A DNA stretch of 29,207 nucleotides from the NCBI GenBank assembly GCA_910592205.1, contig CAJVPJ010000311.1, positions 1-29,207 of the forward strand, in the 5' to 3' direction. Each line of letters starts with the position of its first letter. Position 1 is the first letter of the stretch. This DNA comes from Paraglomus occultum (taxonomy: Eukaryota > Glomeromycota > Glomeromycetes > Paraglomerales > Paraglomeraceae). The notes beneath the pieces are model-generated. The model saw only the letters and a list, made by a program, of their open reading frames with translations. It had not been told where the DNA came from and did no database searches. The translations under genes were made by a program, and so were the position numbers. This document shows positions 1-11,705 of this stretch, one piece after another.

Positions 1-2090
1 GAATAGAAAATCGCTTCTACTCATAATAAATGTGATGATCGGCACGGGTGGTCGTAAAATTTTGGCAGGCCACTGTACTAATTACGATGCTCTTTTGATA
101 TTATTCACTTAAGAAGATGCCAAGAAGTCTCAGCAATGACCTACTTTGGAGAATAGTATCCCTGCATCGTGTGATGGGGATTCAAACAAGAATATAAGAA
201 GTGGGGCTGTGTCAAGAATCCTTTTATGGGCTCTAGGGGAAAAAGAAAGTTGTTTGATACGGATGATATAGAAGTATGTAAATCGGCTTTTGTTGCTAGT
301 CAATCAAACATTATTATAAGTCTTTGGTTAAACAGAAGGTGTATTGGTGTTTAGATGGGTTGGTTTCGGAGCTGAGAAGACTTACTAGGAAGACTGTTTC
401 CATACCCACTTTATTAAAATTTTGCGTAATAACAAGGAAGAAGATTTGCTATAATAAGGGTCTGATTCGTCAAGTTCTGATGGGCAACTAATCTTTTCAA
501 ATTAGCTAGTAAAGCAGCAACAGAACAAAATGAAATGTTTCAAAGTGTTTTCACAGCTGTTGTTGTGGAGTATTCTGCAGAGCAGCTAATATTCGTTGAT
601 GAGATGAAAGATCACACCGTCAGATAATCTTATTGGTTGACTGTTGTATTCATTTTTTTTATGGGTGATCTACAATTTTGAAAACTGCAATAAATGATTA
701 GTTACAGAGTAAGAATGTGTTTGTTAATAAGGAAAAAAAAAGAACAATAAAATTTCTGGATCTTAAAAGTTCTGTTTACACAACAGACATGAATCAAAAG
801 TTTCGGAAAGTAAATTTGTCTGTCATTTTAGTTAAAATCTGAAATTAACTCCACGTTTAGAGGTGTCAATTTTAATAAATGGAAGTCGAGAATGAGAGTT
901 TGTGTTGATAAGAGATTGAATAATCTTGAACATTATGAGTGGAGATGGTTGTGGTATAATGCCGTACCAAATTTTGGAGGGCGTAAGGAACTTGGTAAAT
1001 GAAAATTTATTTTTGTTTGAAATTGCGTGTACGTAATGAGCACAAGACGTGTCTATAGTAATATAGAAAACAGTATACTAACTCATTAGTTATTCTCAAC
1101 AGATCGAACCAAATAATGCGGTGAGATGACGTATTTTCACCGTTCAATCTAGCTAGAAACTCGTTCAAAAGACTTGACCCGAATTCAATTATATTTTAAC
1201 TGATGAATGTCAGGATTTAAAAGTAGAGACTTTCTATCTGTAAGAGATATTTTTATAGTAAACCCAACAACATAAGCCCCCAACAATGCATTAGAAATTG
1301 AACCGAGATGACTAAATTTTGCATTGAGCGTACGGAGATGTTTATAGTAACTATAAACAATACGAAAATTTCGACAAATCATTGAAATGGACCGTTAACG
1401 TTCAGGGGTTGAGACTTATTCGTTGAAACAGTACAAGTTTTATTAAAATAAAATCATTAGAGCTCGATCGAATCAGCGCATTGATCGTAAGGGGGATCGT
1501 GTGTCTTGATCTAGAAGTATACGACAGCTCCAACAAGTCAGAAATCAAAATGATGCCCATGTGTAATAAAAAAAATAAGACATTAGGTTTACGAAATGCT
1601 CAATTACAATCAAGGCGGTATTATAGAATACTACGCTGGTTTAATATATTGCAACTAAATTGAGCTTTAATTTGAAAATTTTAAACGGTATGTATTTAGG
1701 TCGAGTGTCAAGTCGCACAAAGCCATTGAGCTATATATATATCAAGACTAGTCCAAACAGAGTAACTTTGGTCCCGGTTTCCTAACACAAAATATGCGTC
1801 ATTAAACTTCTCCAATCAGTGATTATACAATCGCCGTGTAACTTTACCCCCAACGATCACTATGCTTGAAATGGATTGTGACGCCACAGATGATGATTAC
1901 TAATAAACATTAAGGCTGTAGTACCTATTTTTATCATGGCTCGTGCTTTAATAATGAATGCCACAATTACGTACAGATCCTGGGAACGCTTTCCTGAACT
2001 TAGCGATCACTGTCTCACATGGCTGGTTTGGATGAAAATGCGGTACACGGTATAAACTCATTTCTGTAAACGTTCTATTTTTATGACATC
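1..2090. other. Gene-poor stretch, nothing recognised
   Basis: Both strands are broken by frequent stops. The only longer open frames (about 1185-1382 minus and 1481-1663 plus) are 60-65 codons, with no motif, no signal peptide and no convincing splice partners. A short TA dinucleotide run lies near 1733-1742. I see no RNA gene or inverted repeat here that I can support. Confidence 0.5.
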
Positions 2091-2098
2091 CAAGTTCT

Positions 2099-2106
2099 TA
2101 TAAAAA
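2099..2106 (+). promoter_or_regulatory. TATA box of first secreted-protein gene
   Basis: TATAAAAA lies 138 nt upstream of the ATG at 2237. The paralogous gene on the other strand has TATAAAAG at a nearly equal distance (about 147 nt) from its own ATG, which supports a shared promoter layout. Confidence 0.5.
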
Positions 2107-2236
2107 GAGACGTGCTTCCCCTTCGTCGTAACCATCAACCAGCTCACACATCTTATCGTGAACAATCAAGTACACTTGCACACAAATCGATTCATATATT
2201 GTTAAACCCACTCACAAGCAAAACGAAAAACGAAAA

Positions 2237-2610
2237 ATGAAATTCCAATCAATCTTTGTATTCTTGATTGCCAGTTTGGTTGCTGGATCTTATGCTCAAA
2301 CACCGTGTGAACTAAGTAAGTAACATAGAATTGTTGTTGCGATGTAAACATGTTTGTGTGTATTAATATTAATAGAAAATTTTCGCTCGTAGTTGTCAAA
2401 GGGAAATTTACCCATACAATTAGCGGGCAATCTGGCTGCTTTGGAACTGATCCTATGGATCCTATTAGTATGGCTAGTGCATCCAAAAACGTTGTTTACA
2501 AATTTTACACCGGCACTAACTGCAATGGTCTTATTTTCACTGGCGCTGATGTCAACACTTTTACTCCCCCGTTGCAAACCAAGTCTGCCAGATTAATTTG
2601 CCCTTCATAA
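2237..2610 (+). CDS. Small secreted four-cysteine protein, beta/gamma-crystallin-like (paralog 1)
   Basis: Two exons, 2237-2315 and 2393-2610, with a 77-nt GTAAGT...TAG intron in phase 1, give 98 residues. Residues 1-20 form a signal peptide (Lys-containing start, hydrophobic core, AGSYA cut region), so the product should be secreted. The mature part has four cysteines, C24, C42, C70 and C96, in the contexts TPC, SGCFG, NCNG and ICP. The stretch KFYTGTNCNGLIF resembles the aromatic-x-D/T-x-x-C-x-G strand pattern of one beta/gamma-crystallin Greek-key motif. That fold call is my inference, and the function is unknown. The paralog at 4621-5014 has the same intron phase and the same cysteine contexts, which fixes the start and splice choices. 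The window has no other homologous copy. Confidence 0.8.
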
Positions 2611-2707
2611 TAAAGTAGTTAGAGAACGTTTGGGACATTATTATTAACACAATGTTTCTATCAAGAAACAATATTATTGATTATCCTTGTATAATTTTTT
2701 ATTGATT

Positions 2708-2713
2708 AATAAA
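2708..2713 (+). terminator. Candidate polyadenylation signal
   Basis: AATAAA lies about 98 nt after the stop codon at 2610. Another AATAAA overlaps the stop (2609-2614) but is too close to be the usual signal. Confidence 0.4.
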
Positions 2714-4490
2714 GTATTAATAATTTGCATGTCGACCTGTAAATATACAGTATAATAGACAATTATGTGAAATATCTCAGTTTCAGATAAATGTACAAGA
2801 TAGAAAGTATACTATTACTCAAATAGCTGTACTTAAATTATATCGCTTTACAGTAAAAACGTATTTCTTAAATGTTTTAATGTCTGTTCGTTATTTCAGA
2901 ATGTTATAACCTCGGCCAAGTTAATCTGCTACTTTATGAGAAACCGTCGCAGTTTATCTATCTTGTATGTAAATTTCGTCACTATGTAAATCGCGTTTGC
3001 CTAAAGCCGCATCATTTAAACAGGGGTTCTGATAACGGCATTTATAGGGAAGGGATTATATGCAACATATCTGAAACTCCTGGCAAAATCCTAGAAAAAC
3101 ATCAACGACTGCGCCAATAGTCAAAAAACCGTGGCGCTGTGGCTGTGCGGACGCTGGTCGCCTGGGAGCAAGTTTGCAGAGATATTCGGGCGTACCGTAA
3201 CTTCATACAGCTTTCGAACATTGTGTACTGGGATAGTTACTGTTTATTATGTTTAGAGGTTTGGAAAGTTTTTCACAATTTCCAAGTTGCGAGACATATT
3301 TTAACGGCTGTTCGATAACACTCTACCCGGCTTTGCAAGTTTTTTTGACAACGGTAAGAGTAATTTTTTAGCAAGACTTATTATGCGAAAATACGCAAAT
3401 CGTTGGCTAATTTATATATAATAAATACTTTGTGTTATTCCCTGTAGACATATTTTCATACATTGTTCTTTTGTGTTTACCATTTCGAATACACTTTCGC
3501 AATCAGTCTTCACATTTCTTTTCAAAGAAGTCATAATTTAACCTATGGTTAACTCAACAATAATTTGCGCATAGTTTTATGCGGTATATATGAACATATA
3601 AAAATAATTTAATAATATATTATTAGATTTGAAGTATTTTATTGCAATACTTGTCCCTATTAATTTAGCTGTAGAAAAAGACAAACAAGAACTAGAGGGA
3701 GTTGCTTCTTCCAATATCAAGTGCATTATCCATAGATCAGCGTCAATGCCGCCACCAACTCTGTTTAAACACATGGACAATATACGTTTTCGCTGTTTCC
3801 AGTAAACTTACATCCAGTTAACTCATACTTTCAAGAAAAGCTTTCACCAAAACTCTCGTTGGTTGGCTGTCTTCTTCCCGATTCCTGGATTTGATGCTAT
3901 CAATGGCCCACAAAATGGTTTATGGAGTGTGAACTGATCATATAACAACAACATTGAGCAGTTCAAGAGTCATGCATGGCATGGAAAAACGTATTTACTT
4001 ATTTTCTAGTTCGGAAATCTGCAGAACTATTTATTGTTGAAGATATTTGAAAAGGAGTAACTTCACGAATTCAGCAAGCGATGTAATACGAGTTGCGATA
4101 TTTCTTAACCCTGGACTTGCACCGCACAGATGTGACTTCTCAATTTGGTCTATATTTATCGCTACGACTGCTGAGCACTGTAATCTCAGAAATAGAAAGT
4201 AAGTTGGCGTGTTTATCGATTTCTATGCTACCCAATTGATAGTTACAGTCATGCAAATCAAAACTTTGTCTCAATTTTGTGCATAACTGTACCATGACGA
4301 TGACGTACAGTATGTTGTGTTGTAGATCCCGAATTTCAGGCTGCATAAACATTTGAAACTTAAATTATAGTTATCGGTTAACATCACTTTAAAAAAAGTA
4401 GACTCTGCAAAGTGTGTATAAATTGCATGCACAAATATAGCAAATGACATTGTAAGCAATCTTTTTTAACGTATAAATGGATCCATTTAA
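2714..4490. other. Intergenic region between convergent paralogs
   Basis: No frame longer than about 70 codons and no recognisable protein or RNA. It separates the two tail-to-tail secreted-protein genes. I did not find a third paralog or clear terminal inverted repeats here. Confidence 0.5.
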
Positions 4491-4493
4491 TAA

Positions 4494-4499
4494 TTTATT
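4494..4499 (-). terminator. Candidate polyadenylation signal
   Basis: AATAAA on the minus strand, about 120 nt after the stop at 4621, a spacing similar to that of the paralogous gene. Confidence 0.35.
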
Positions 4500-4620
4500 A
4501 TTAACATCAATTAGACTTAAGACTAACTTAAACATTTAAATTGACACATTATTGTAAACATTGAGATAATTAATGTCTGATTTATCCGTAATCAAACAGT
4601 TGCATAGTTTCTAGCAACTA

Positions 4621-5014
4621 TTATGGACAGGTTATTTTGACCGAAAAAGCCGTGACACTAGGGGTAAACTTCTTCTTACCGACACCATGGGCAACGACGT
4701 TTCCATTGCAGCCAAAGTCAGAGAACAGCGTCCATTTGATACCAGGTTTGCCAACTTTAAGTTTCTTTATTGCATCAGAGGGGTCAAGACCGAAGCAACC
4801 AGAAGTTCCATCACCAGTTTGATGTTTAAACTGTCCCTTGAGCTCTAGAAAATATAAAAGAGAGAAATTATTATAAAAAGAAAGACTTTGCAAATGTTAA
4901 GAGTTATAGTTGATGTTTGAAAAACCTACCGATCAGGCAACCGTTCGGAAGAGCATAGGATTCAAAAGCCAATAACAGAAGAACAAATACGAAAACGAAT
5001 TGTTGGGCCTTCAT
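4621..5014 (-). CDS. Small secreted four-cysteine protein, beta/gamma-crystallin-like (paralog 2)
   Basis: Two exons on the minus strand, 5014-4930 and 4844-4621, joined across an 85-nt GTAGGT...TAG intron in phase 1, give 102 residues. A signal peptide covers about residues 1-21 (long Phe/Val/Leu core, ESYA end). Cysteines C26, C45, C74 and C101 match C24, C42, C70 and C96 of the gene at 2237. SGCFG-x-DP-x-D and CNG are also shared. WTLFSDFGCNGNVV reads like a single crystallin-type Greek-key strand pair; this is inferred and no catalytic residues are visible. The two genes probably arose by one inverted duplication, then diverged (this copy is richer in lysine). Role unknown; effector or wall/surface protein are guesses. 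Confidence 0.8.
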
Positions 5015-5153
5015 TATGTCTTTGTGGTGTTTCGTTTCAGTAATTAGACTATGAGAATGTTCGAGTCGTTAGACTATGTCGAGTCGTAGAGTCTTGTAGT
5101 GTTACAATAAGCAGATGTAAACTACTGAAGATCGAAAGGTGGAGGATGCGCTT

Positions 5154-5161
5154 CTTTTATA
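5154..5161 (-). promoter_or_regulatory. TATA box of second secreted-protein gene
   Basis: TATAAAAG on the minus strand, about 140 nt upstream of the ATG at 5014, mirroring the TATA-to-ATG distance of the paralog. Confidence 0.5.
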
Positions 5162-5164
5162 ATA

Positions 5165-8100
5165 AAGCGGGCCATATAGCAACAGGCGGAGTGTTCTATT
5201 AATAGCTGTGGAGCATAAATAGCAGTCGTCAAAAATATTTTTAGAACATCATCCCTTTTTTCTTTGTAAAAAGTTGTGCACCCAATGTCGACACCTTGTC
5301 TCAAAGGCATGCAAGTATCGTAAAAGGGGCATTACAAAAACAATAATTTAATTTACGAGTTTCATTGGAAGGGGTAAATTCCAATTCACAGATTCATCAA
5401 AAGCGGTAGAATTAATCGACTATGACTTGACTTTAATGACAATTATTGTCATTGTTGTTGGTGAGTGTGATGAGTTACCATTATAAACATTGAAGTTAAA
5501 AATAGATCTTGTTGTATGATGAAACATTCAATTATAAATTGTAGGCAGCGCGAGGATTTGCATAAATTGCCCGATTTGATTACAAACAGTGAATGGCGTA
5601 ATGACAATATCTAATACCTCACAATCTTCATATTGATTACTAAAAATAGATTCGCACCCCTTTTTTTTCATCAAGGTTGTGCGGAAAAAACAAGTAATGG
5701 ACTTTCATTGTGTCACACTCCATAAGTAGCATTTGAATGGAAATGATGTACTCCAATCAGACGACGATACTGGATCATGATAACATAATAGAAACAGTCG
5801 AATTAGGTTAGACTGGTTGGGGTAAAGTGCAAGCAATCGTTTATTGTGTCGTAAATTTTGTTGATACTACGTTATTGGACAGAAAGAAAATCCTTTGGAC
5901 ACTGACCTACAAAAATGGTACCATGCAAAAACTAAATACTCAACCCAAGGAGAAAAGGCAGATACGGACTGAACAAGCAATAATACTACTACTATTCTCA
6001 TTATCCATCCGAGTCGGCTCCTTTGGGACACCGCAAGTTAATTACATGCATTTACCTCCTGAACTATTTTTAAGAGCTTTTGCTTCGATACCTTCTATTG
6101 GTGTTACTTAATATTCATCTTTTGAAATTAAAAGGACTGTTACATTTCTATTTAAAGATTGTAATAAACGCCCCAACGTATTAATACAAATGAAGTAAAG
6201 TCAGCTGCCATATGTGTTTAATTTACTCGCTAGAACCATCTATTTCATATGAAATGTTAAAACTGCGGCTGGGGACCCGTAACGGGGATTACCGACACTT
6301 TAATATTAAGCGTGTAACCCGGGTAGATGCACTCCGAGCTGATAATTATGCATTTTGAATGTATGAAACACAAATATACGCTTTCTTTCTTCAGAATATG
6401 CTCTCCGTTCATGACACAATTGATTGAGATGAGATTGTATGCAAGATGACCACTGTTTCCATCATCTAGTTTTGTTAAACCTGTTACCCCCAGCCCCAAA
6501 TAAATGCACTTACATGGATTCGGTATCGTTTATCCAAAAAAGTGTATAGTAGCCACGTGACTCCTTACAATAATGAGATCATTTAAGTCGTGTAACAGTT
6601 AGTGCGTTAGTTGTATTATTTGATATTACTCGTTTTGGGTTTACAATACGGAACAAGGTATTCTTACCAAGTGAAATAGATATAACGTTTTTGATCTGTT
6701 AAGCCCAACCTTTGGCAGTGGTGGCTTTAACTCTCAACTATGCTCGGTCTTTTTGCTGTTATCATTAATCCAAGTTTTTTCGCTTATTCACATCCGATGT
6801 TCCAGGCCCTTCCCCCCGTACGGCCCGTAAAGGAAGCGCATGTAAGTCCCCGTGTTTCTTTGTTCTGCATTGCATCGAGCTTGAGAATCGTATGACATAT
6901 TTATTACAAACAGAAATTACTATAACTAATCGTACGATTAAAATCACTGGTCAACCAGAAATAACAATTCGTAAATATGGCTAACTCGCTACACATGTAG
7001 AAATTGGTATGACAGGCTTGTATTTTTAAAAGTCGTATGATCAGATCAAAAGTGTATAACCGGTCCAGTTATTAAGTACAACAACAAATGGTTTTCTATT
7101 CAATGAAGAATACGAGAGCACCTTCTTTCTAAGGATATGAAGATATTTCCCATACATAATGAGTCGAGTCCTTTTGTGGTGGTGTCAATAACATATTCAC
7201 TTTACTTACCCAAACACAAAAATTTGTGCGACTTTAACTTGCATAGCGAAAAAATCGTACTATCAAAGACTTTTCAATGTTGTACAAAGTTTTGCATGTA
7301 TTCTGTTGATGGTAAATTCTTGAGATTGTAAAAGATATACTTTGATGCAACAACCTTGAGAAAAGACAGCAAGTCATTTAATAAGTTGTGTATGCGTGCT
7401 GATGATGTTGAAAAAGTCAAAACAGAAATGTACAACGATGACAGTGTTAGTTGTCTAACTTGCTAAAAAAAAAGTTATGTTATCATGTGAAAGCTTAAAC
7501 GGCCACCTCGTTGTGAATAAAAGTTCTTATCAGCTGACAACTGTATTTTGGGGAGGGATTTACATTGTGATGTACTTATTACTGTACTAAATAATAACTT
7601 TAGTATCCTTTCCTGGTAGTAAACATGTACTGTCGATGAAGTAAACCGGACTCGTATCCGGTACTATACCAAAACTAACACTGAAAAAACTGCTTAATTT
7701 GCTTCATTATTGCACCCGATAATAGAAATTAGTTTCGCGTGGTCTTTTTATTTGATTGTCAATATTTGATATCGGAGCTTTAACTTTAACTGTTACAAGC
7801 GTTTGACGATAAGTTCTATTTATAGACATTTTCCTTTATGCCAAACAGGAACAAAGCATAATAGAGTGTCAGGGTCTAAATGAACGACATTGTTGACAAA
7901 AAGTCGTTAAACGCTTAACAACGGCTTGAGAATTTAGATCAAAAGATAAGGCCAAGTTATTTAATTTTGTCAGCTTGTCTGCGTTAAACACACCTCGAAT
8001 TTCTAAAACTCAACCATATAGAAAGCATGAAAGTCAAGTCAACACTCAAAATGACAAACATTATTGAAAGTTAGCCTTTTATTCTTGTCTTGTTCGTTAT

Positions 8101-9740
8101 GAGAGCTCGTGTAATTGCTGCAATGGGTACTGTACGTACGGTGGTATTTGCTGTTAAGTTTTTTCCCTGATCAGTATTTACGTCTACAGCATTACAATTT
8201 TCGCATTCGGTAAATTTTTTAAAAAAAATATATAAATAGCAAGCCACCACCTAATTTCGTAAGCATCCAGTCATAATTGGATACGTGAAAGATTATTTAT
8301 TTGTCTGTCATCTTTATATACTAATACGTTGACCGATAATACCTTCGTTTATGTATACAGGACGAGCCAACGCTAACACATTTGTAAATTAAATACAACA
8401 TGCTCACTGTTTTTTCAACTCTTTTACTAGAGGTTCCCCGCTATTATTGGAGTGCGCACATATCAATGCTCTTCAATTAATGTATCATTGTCAGGCACTT
8501 TACGAGTTCTGATAATTTACGAATTCATTAACCGGTAGATTGCCAGGAAAGTTAAATTTTCATTTTTGGCTTAATAAAAATTGATTCTGCATACTAACAG
8601 GTTTAATTAAACCGGCGTAAACAATTGTACATTTATCAATAAAGACGTAACATTAAAATATCCAATCGCTTTATGCAATGCTGATATGGAATGATGATAT
8701 AGACGGCTATCGCTATACATTTATCTCTAATCTTTGAGTGTGTTTATGAAGAATGTTTTTGAATTTGCGAAAATGACACTTATGTCATTAAAAATGTTGA
8801 CGTCTAACGATGACCTGCAAAATTGACACTAAATTCAGATCATATACTTTTCTCATTATTCCCGTTAATGCTAACCCGGGGTATTCGAACTATTTGTTCA
8901 AATTCTGTAACAGTGGAGGTGAGGCCGTGTTACGACCTAGTTTACGAAGTTTGATTTATATTTCTAATATTGCATAATTAAAGACTTTGAGTATTGTAGC
9001 ACTGCACTGGGTGCGTAAACAAATCAAGAATAATATTGTAAAACTTCTATTCGATATAAAGAATTCTGGACTAAGCGGTATGACTACCAAATAAGCCTTC
9101 ACTTGTAATAATTCGAGAAATTATCGCTTCAACGGACATGTAACGTGGACAATACGACTAATCGAGTTTTCCCAGCACCGCCATCAAACATTTACGGACA
9201 CGTGATTATTTTTATATGTAAGATTTGAGTTTAACATAAATTTAATATAAATTAAATTTTGCTTCTATAATTCACCCACTACAGCCAGTCATGTGTCCGT
9301 ACATTTTTTTATGGTGATCCTGGCTAATCGCACAAATGTTAGCGCTTACGCCAACTGTGACACAAACTGCACGTTCAATTAAATCTAATATGGCACCATT
9401 CTGGCAAACAAATCGTATAAACTTTCCTTTTTTCCTTTGACATTCTGTACGGAAAGCTTGCAGCTTTGAACGTTCCCAGAAATGTAAAGTGTTCTGCTTT
9501 AACAGTCTAAGCTTTATTTCTTCAAGATAATGTTTGTACAGCACATTAAAAACTCAAACGACAAGAATTTTCTTTGTGAATTTTGTGTGAGGGGCAACTC
9601 TATTTGTATTTGTTACACAACTTCTCAGTTATCGATCACTATCAGAACCGGACCCGCAACCCATCCCATCTCGTAAAGAACATCAATCAGCAGCCAGCAT
9701 TGTCCGTTTTATGCCAGTTATTCTCATCTCATCAAAGTCT
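5165..9740. other. 4.6-kb gene-poor region
   Basis: No gene I can support. Longer open frames lack an ATG (about 5827-6111 plus, 6257-6499 minus, 9272-9561 minus) or have no recognisable content. A 51-codon frame at 6740-6895 (+) starts MLGLFAVIINPSFFAYS and contains a perfect GTAAGT donor after codon 34, so it could be a first exon, but no second exon is evident. A GC-richer island lies around 6795-6870. Confidence 0.4.
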
Positions 9741-9746
9741 CAGTTC

Positions 9747-10518
9747 TCATTTCAATAAACCACAAAACCAGCAACTTTTCAACTCTGCTACATCGTCGTC
9801 ATGCATCGCATCCTGCATACATAGCCATCCGATGACACCCCCTATTATAAAGACAACCAAGAAGTTTGTCCAAGTGTTCTCAACGACAAGCACTCTATTT
9901 GCTATTTTGGCTGTAAATCGGAAATATTGCGCCACGGCCCAGACAAGGAGAATCATCCCAATTAGAATGAGAGATATCGATAGAGGTTTCATGGAAGACT
10001 CAGGTGATAATGAATCAAGAGCGTATGTTTCGGGAGGAACCGATATTACGGGAATCGGAGACTGAAATGTTAGTGACGCTCCTGTCAACATTATGGACAT
10101 GCTTAAGCGGAGGTAGGATAAAAACGTACGTTCGAGGGCTAGAGAAAGAGCAGAATGTAGTGTAAGTACCTGAACAATTTACAATTAGTTTACATCCCCA
10201 TCCCCATCCCCATCCCCATCCTTACTACTACAACTACTACTTACATAACATGTCTCTGGCAACGCTGACTTCGTTTCGTAATATGAGCGATGTACCACAT
10301 ATACCGTTCCTCTGACGACATGCTAGAGAACTTGTCTCTTGGTCTTCTAAATCTGTAGACGAGCACGAGTCGGCGTTATTATGAGTGGACTTTTTATTAT
10401 CACAGTCTTTGGACTTTTGCCCTTTGTTATCGTTGTCTGGTATGAATGTGCCATAGTCGGAAAGGTGAGTTGACGTGAGTGGTTTTTTATCATTTTCTGT
10501 TGTCGTTGATATTCCCAT
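9747..10518 (-). CDS. DUF202 family membrane protein
   Basis: Exons 10518-10245 and 10138-9747 join across a 106-nt GTAAGT...TAG intron in phase 1 to give 221 residues. The N-terminus (1-75) is polar, Asp/Asn/Ser/Lys-rich and probably cytosolic. Residues 80-115 hold the DUF202 (PF02656) signature, split by the intron: RNEVSVARDM, then LERTFLSYLR. Three membrane segments follow: about 101-116 (SMSIMLTGASLTF, short), 143-163 (LSISLILIGMILLVWAVAQYF) and 184-199 (FLVVFIIGGVIGW). Fungal DUF202 proteins are small vacuolar or plasma-membrane proteins related to the membrane part of the VTC polyphosphate complex; their own activity is unknown. The signature is rebuilt only by splicing, which supports the intron strongly. 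The ATG at 10518 is the first in frame. Confidence 0.82.
10193..10221. repeat. (CCCCAT)n microsatellite inside the DUF202 intron
   Basis: Four runs of four C (10196-10199, 10202-10205, 10208-10211, 10214-10217), each separated by AT. On the minus strand, which is the sense strand of the gene, this is G4-AT repeated four times, a classic G-quadruplex consensus. An ACT/CTA trinucleotide-like tract follows to about 10241. Confidence 0.85.
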
Positions 10519-10519
10519 G

Positions 10520-11114
10520 TGGTGGGGTGGGGGATGTCAGTAAAGAGCAGCAAATAAATAGATGGATACAATTTGTGTGCCCAAACGTTCTTATTTTTAT
10601 GCAAAATGCCGATATGGTAAACTCGGCAAATCAAAAGTCTCGATTTTCGTCTCACGCTGTTTTAATACAAATGCTCACGCAATACCACATGTGCACAAAC
10701 TGATCAGGTGTGTGTGGGTGGGAGGGTTTCCTTAACTGTATATGGTTTACGAATGTTCTGAGATTCGCAGACTTGCCCATTTCGACATCTGAGAATGTTC
10801 GTTGTCTGGTCTATCGAACGATCGTCTTTTAATATTATATTTTGTTGCCTGTTCCACAATCAAAGTTATTCTTCAAACGGCGGTAACGGCCTATGGAGTT
10901 TTATTGATACGAAAATTTCCGTATTCTTAGCTTAAATTGAACACGCAAGTAGTACGAATGGATGAAATTTATATACGTGTGTAACAATCCCTACTCTTTT
11001 AGACAAGACTCTTTTTCTAAGTCGTCGCAATCCATTTGCGTAGGCGTATTGTTTATCGCATCGCTTCAACAACGGCACCCTAACCTGATTTTGAACCGGG
11101 TTTGATGGCAACAT
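10520..11114. other. Upstream region of the DUF202 gene
   Basis: No supported gene. It presumably carries the DUF202 promoter, but I see no clear TATA box at a convincing distance. It contains a T/G-rich stretch at about 10515-10540. Confidence 0.4.
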
Positions 11115-11117
11115 GTA

Positions 11118-11702
11118 CAGTGGTCGTCATAAATATCCGGAATTTAATCTTACAGTAAAAAAAATTCTATTTTTATTATTTCTGTATGCTTAATATTAGT
11201 ACATATGTTGCCAAATACATTTACTAACTATGTGCAAATTTTCAATAGTTTATCTCTTTTCCCTCCCGCTCAGTTACCTCTGAAACACAATTTTTTATAC
11301 TATTCGCTAAGCTAAGGAAGAGATTGTCATTCAGACCCTCCCATTCCTGACGAATTATTTTTAGAAGTCAATCGTTAAAAGTCTTTTTTTTTTTTCATTA
11401 GCCGCTAGTTTACTTCTTTTTCCACTTATTGTCTTAAGTATTATCCACAAAGTCTCGATGGGTTTATACCCGGTGAATAAGCGAGTCGATCAAGCATGCG
11501 AATACTACAGCGTTCAAACAGGCGCGGTTATTTCCCTTGTCTTGTGGACAGGAGAGTTATCTTGTTGAAAACGAAACTGGCGGTTTGCTCTGGAAACGTA
11601 TGGAAAATGGTAAGTTTCAAGTAATTTGTTGATATTTTTTAGCATTGAAGTTTTCAGTGAACAAAACAAACGCAAAATTCCGGATATTTATGACGACCAC
11701 TG
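11118..11702. mobile_element. Internally deleted Tc1/mariner-type element
   Basis: A perfect inverted repeat starts CAGTGGTCGTCATAAATATC and bounds the element: left arm 11118-11145, right arm 11675-11702. Each end is flanked by TA (11116-11117 and 11703-11704), the target duplication of the Tc1/mariner superfamily. The outer G/C also pairs, so the palindrome runs 11115-11145 with 11675-11705. The 585-bp interior holds only the C-terminal half of a DDE transposase on the minus strand. The N-terminal half is missing, so the coding remnant begins about 60 bp from the right repeat. It cannot encode a working enzyme and could move only in trans. Confidence 0.88.
11385..11612 (-). pseudogene. Tc1-family transposase C-terminal remnant
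   Basis: Minus-strand reading gives F-x-FQQDNSPVH (second catalytic Asp block, about 11550-11570). Downstream come AYSPGIN and, after a one-base frame change, PIETLWIILK (third acidic residue block, near 11441-11463), then a Lys/Arg-rich tail. In-frame stops separate the blocks. The order and wording match the Tc1 C-terminus (QQDN-P-H ... SPDLNPIENLW). The first catalytic Asp and the DNA-binding domain are absent. Confidence 0.75.
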
Positions 11703-11705
11703 TAC

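Noticed and set aside
5827-6111. A 94-codon plus frame
   Set aside because: Starts with GTG, no ATG at a sensible place, no motif or promoter.
6257-6499. An 80-codon minus frame with a partial inverted repeat (GGCTGGGG...CCCCAGCC) at its ends
   Set aside because: No ATG; the inverted repeat is short and imperfect, with no target duplication, so I do not call a mobile element.
9583-10065. A 160-codon plus-strand open frame
   Set aside because: It is antisense to exon 2 of the DUF202 gene, starts without ATG, and has no recognisable content; the minus strand carries the family signature.
10193-10221. Telomere-like repeat
   Set aside because: The unit is CCCCAT, only four copies, inside a spliced intron; not the TTAGGG type expected in fungi.
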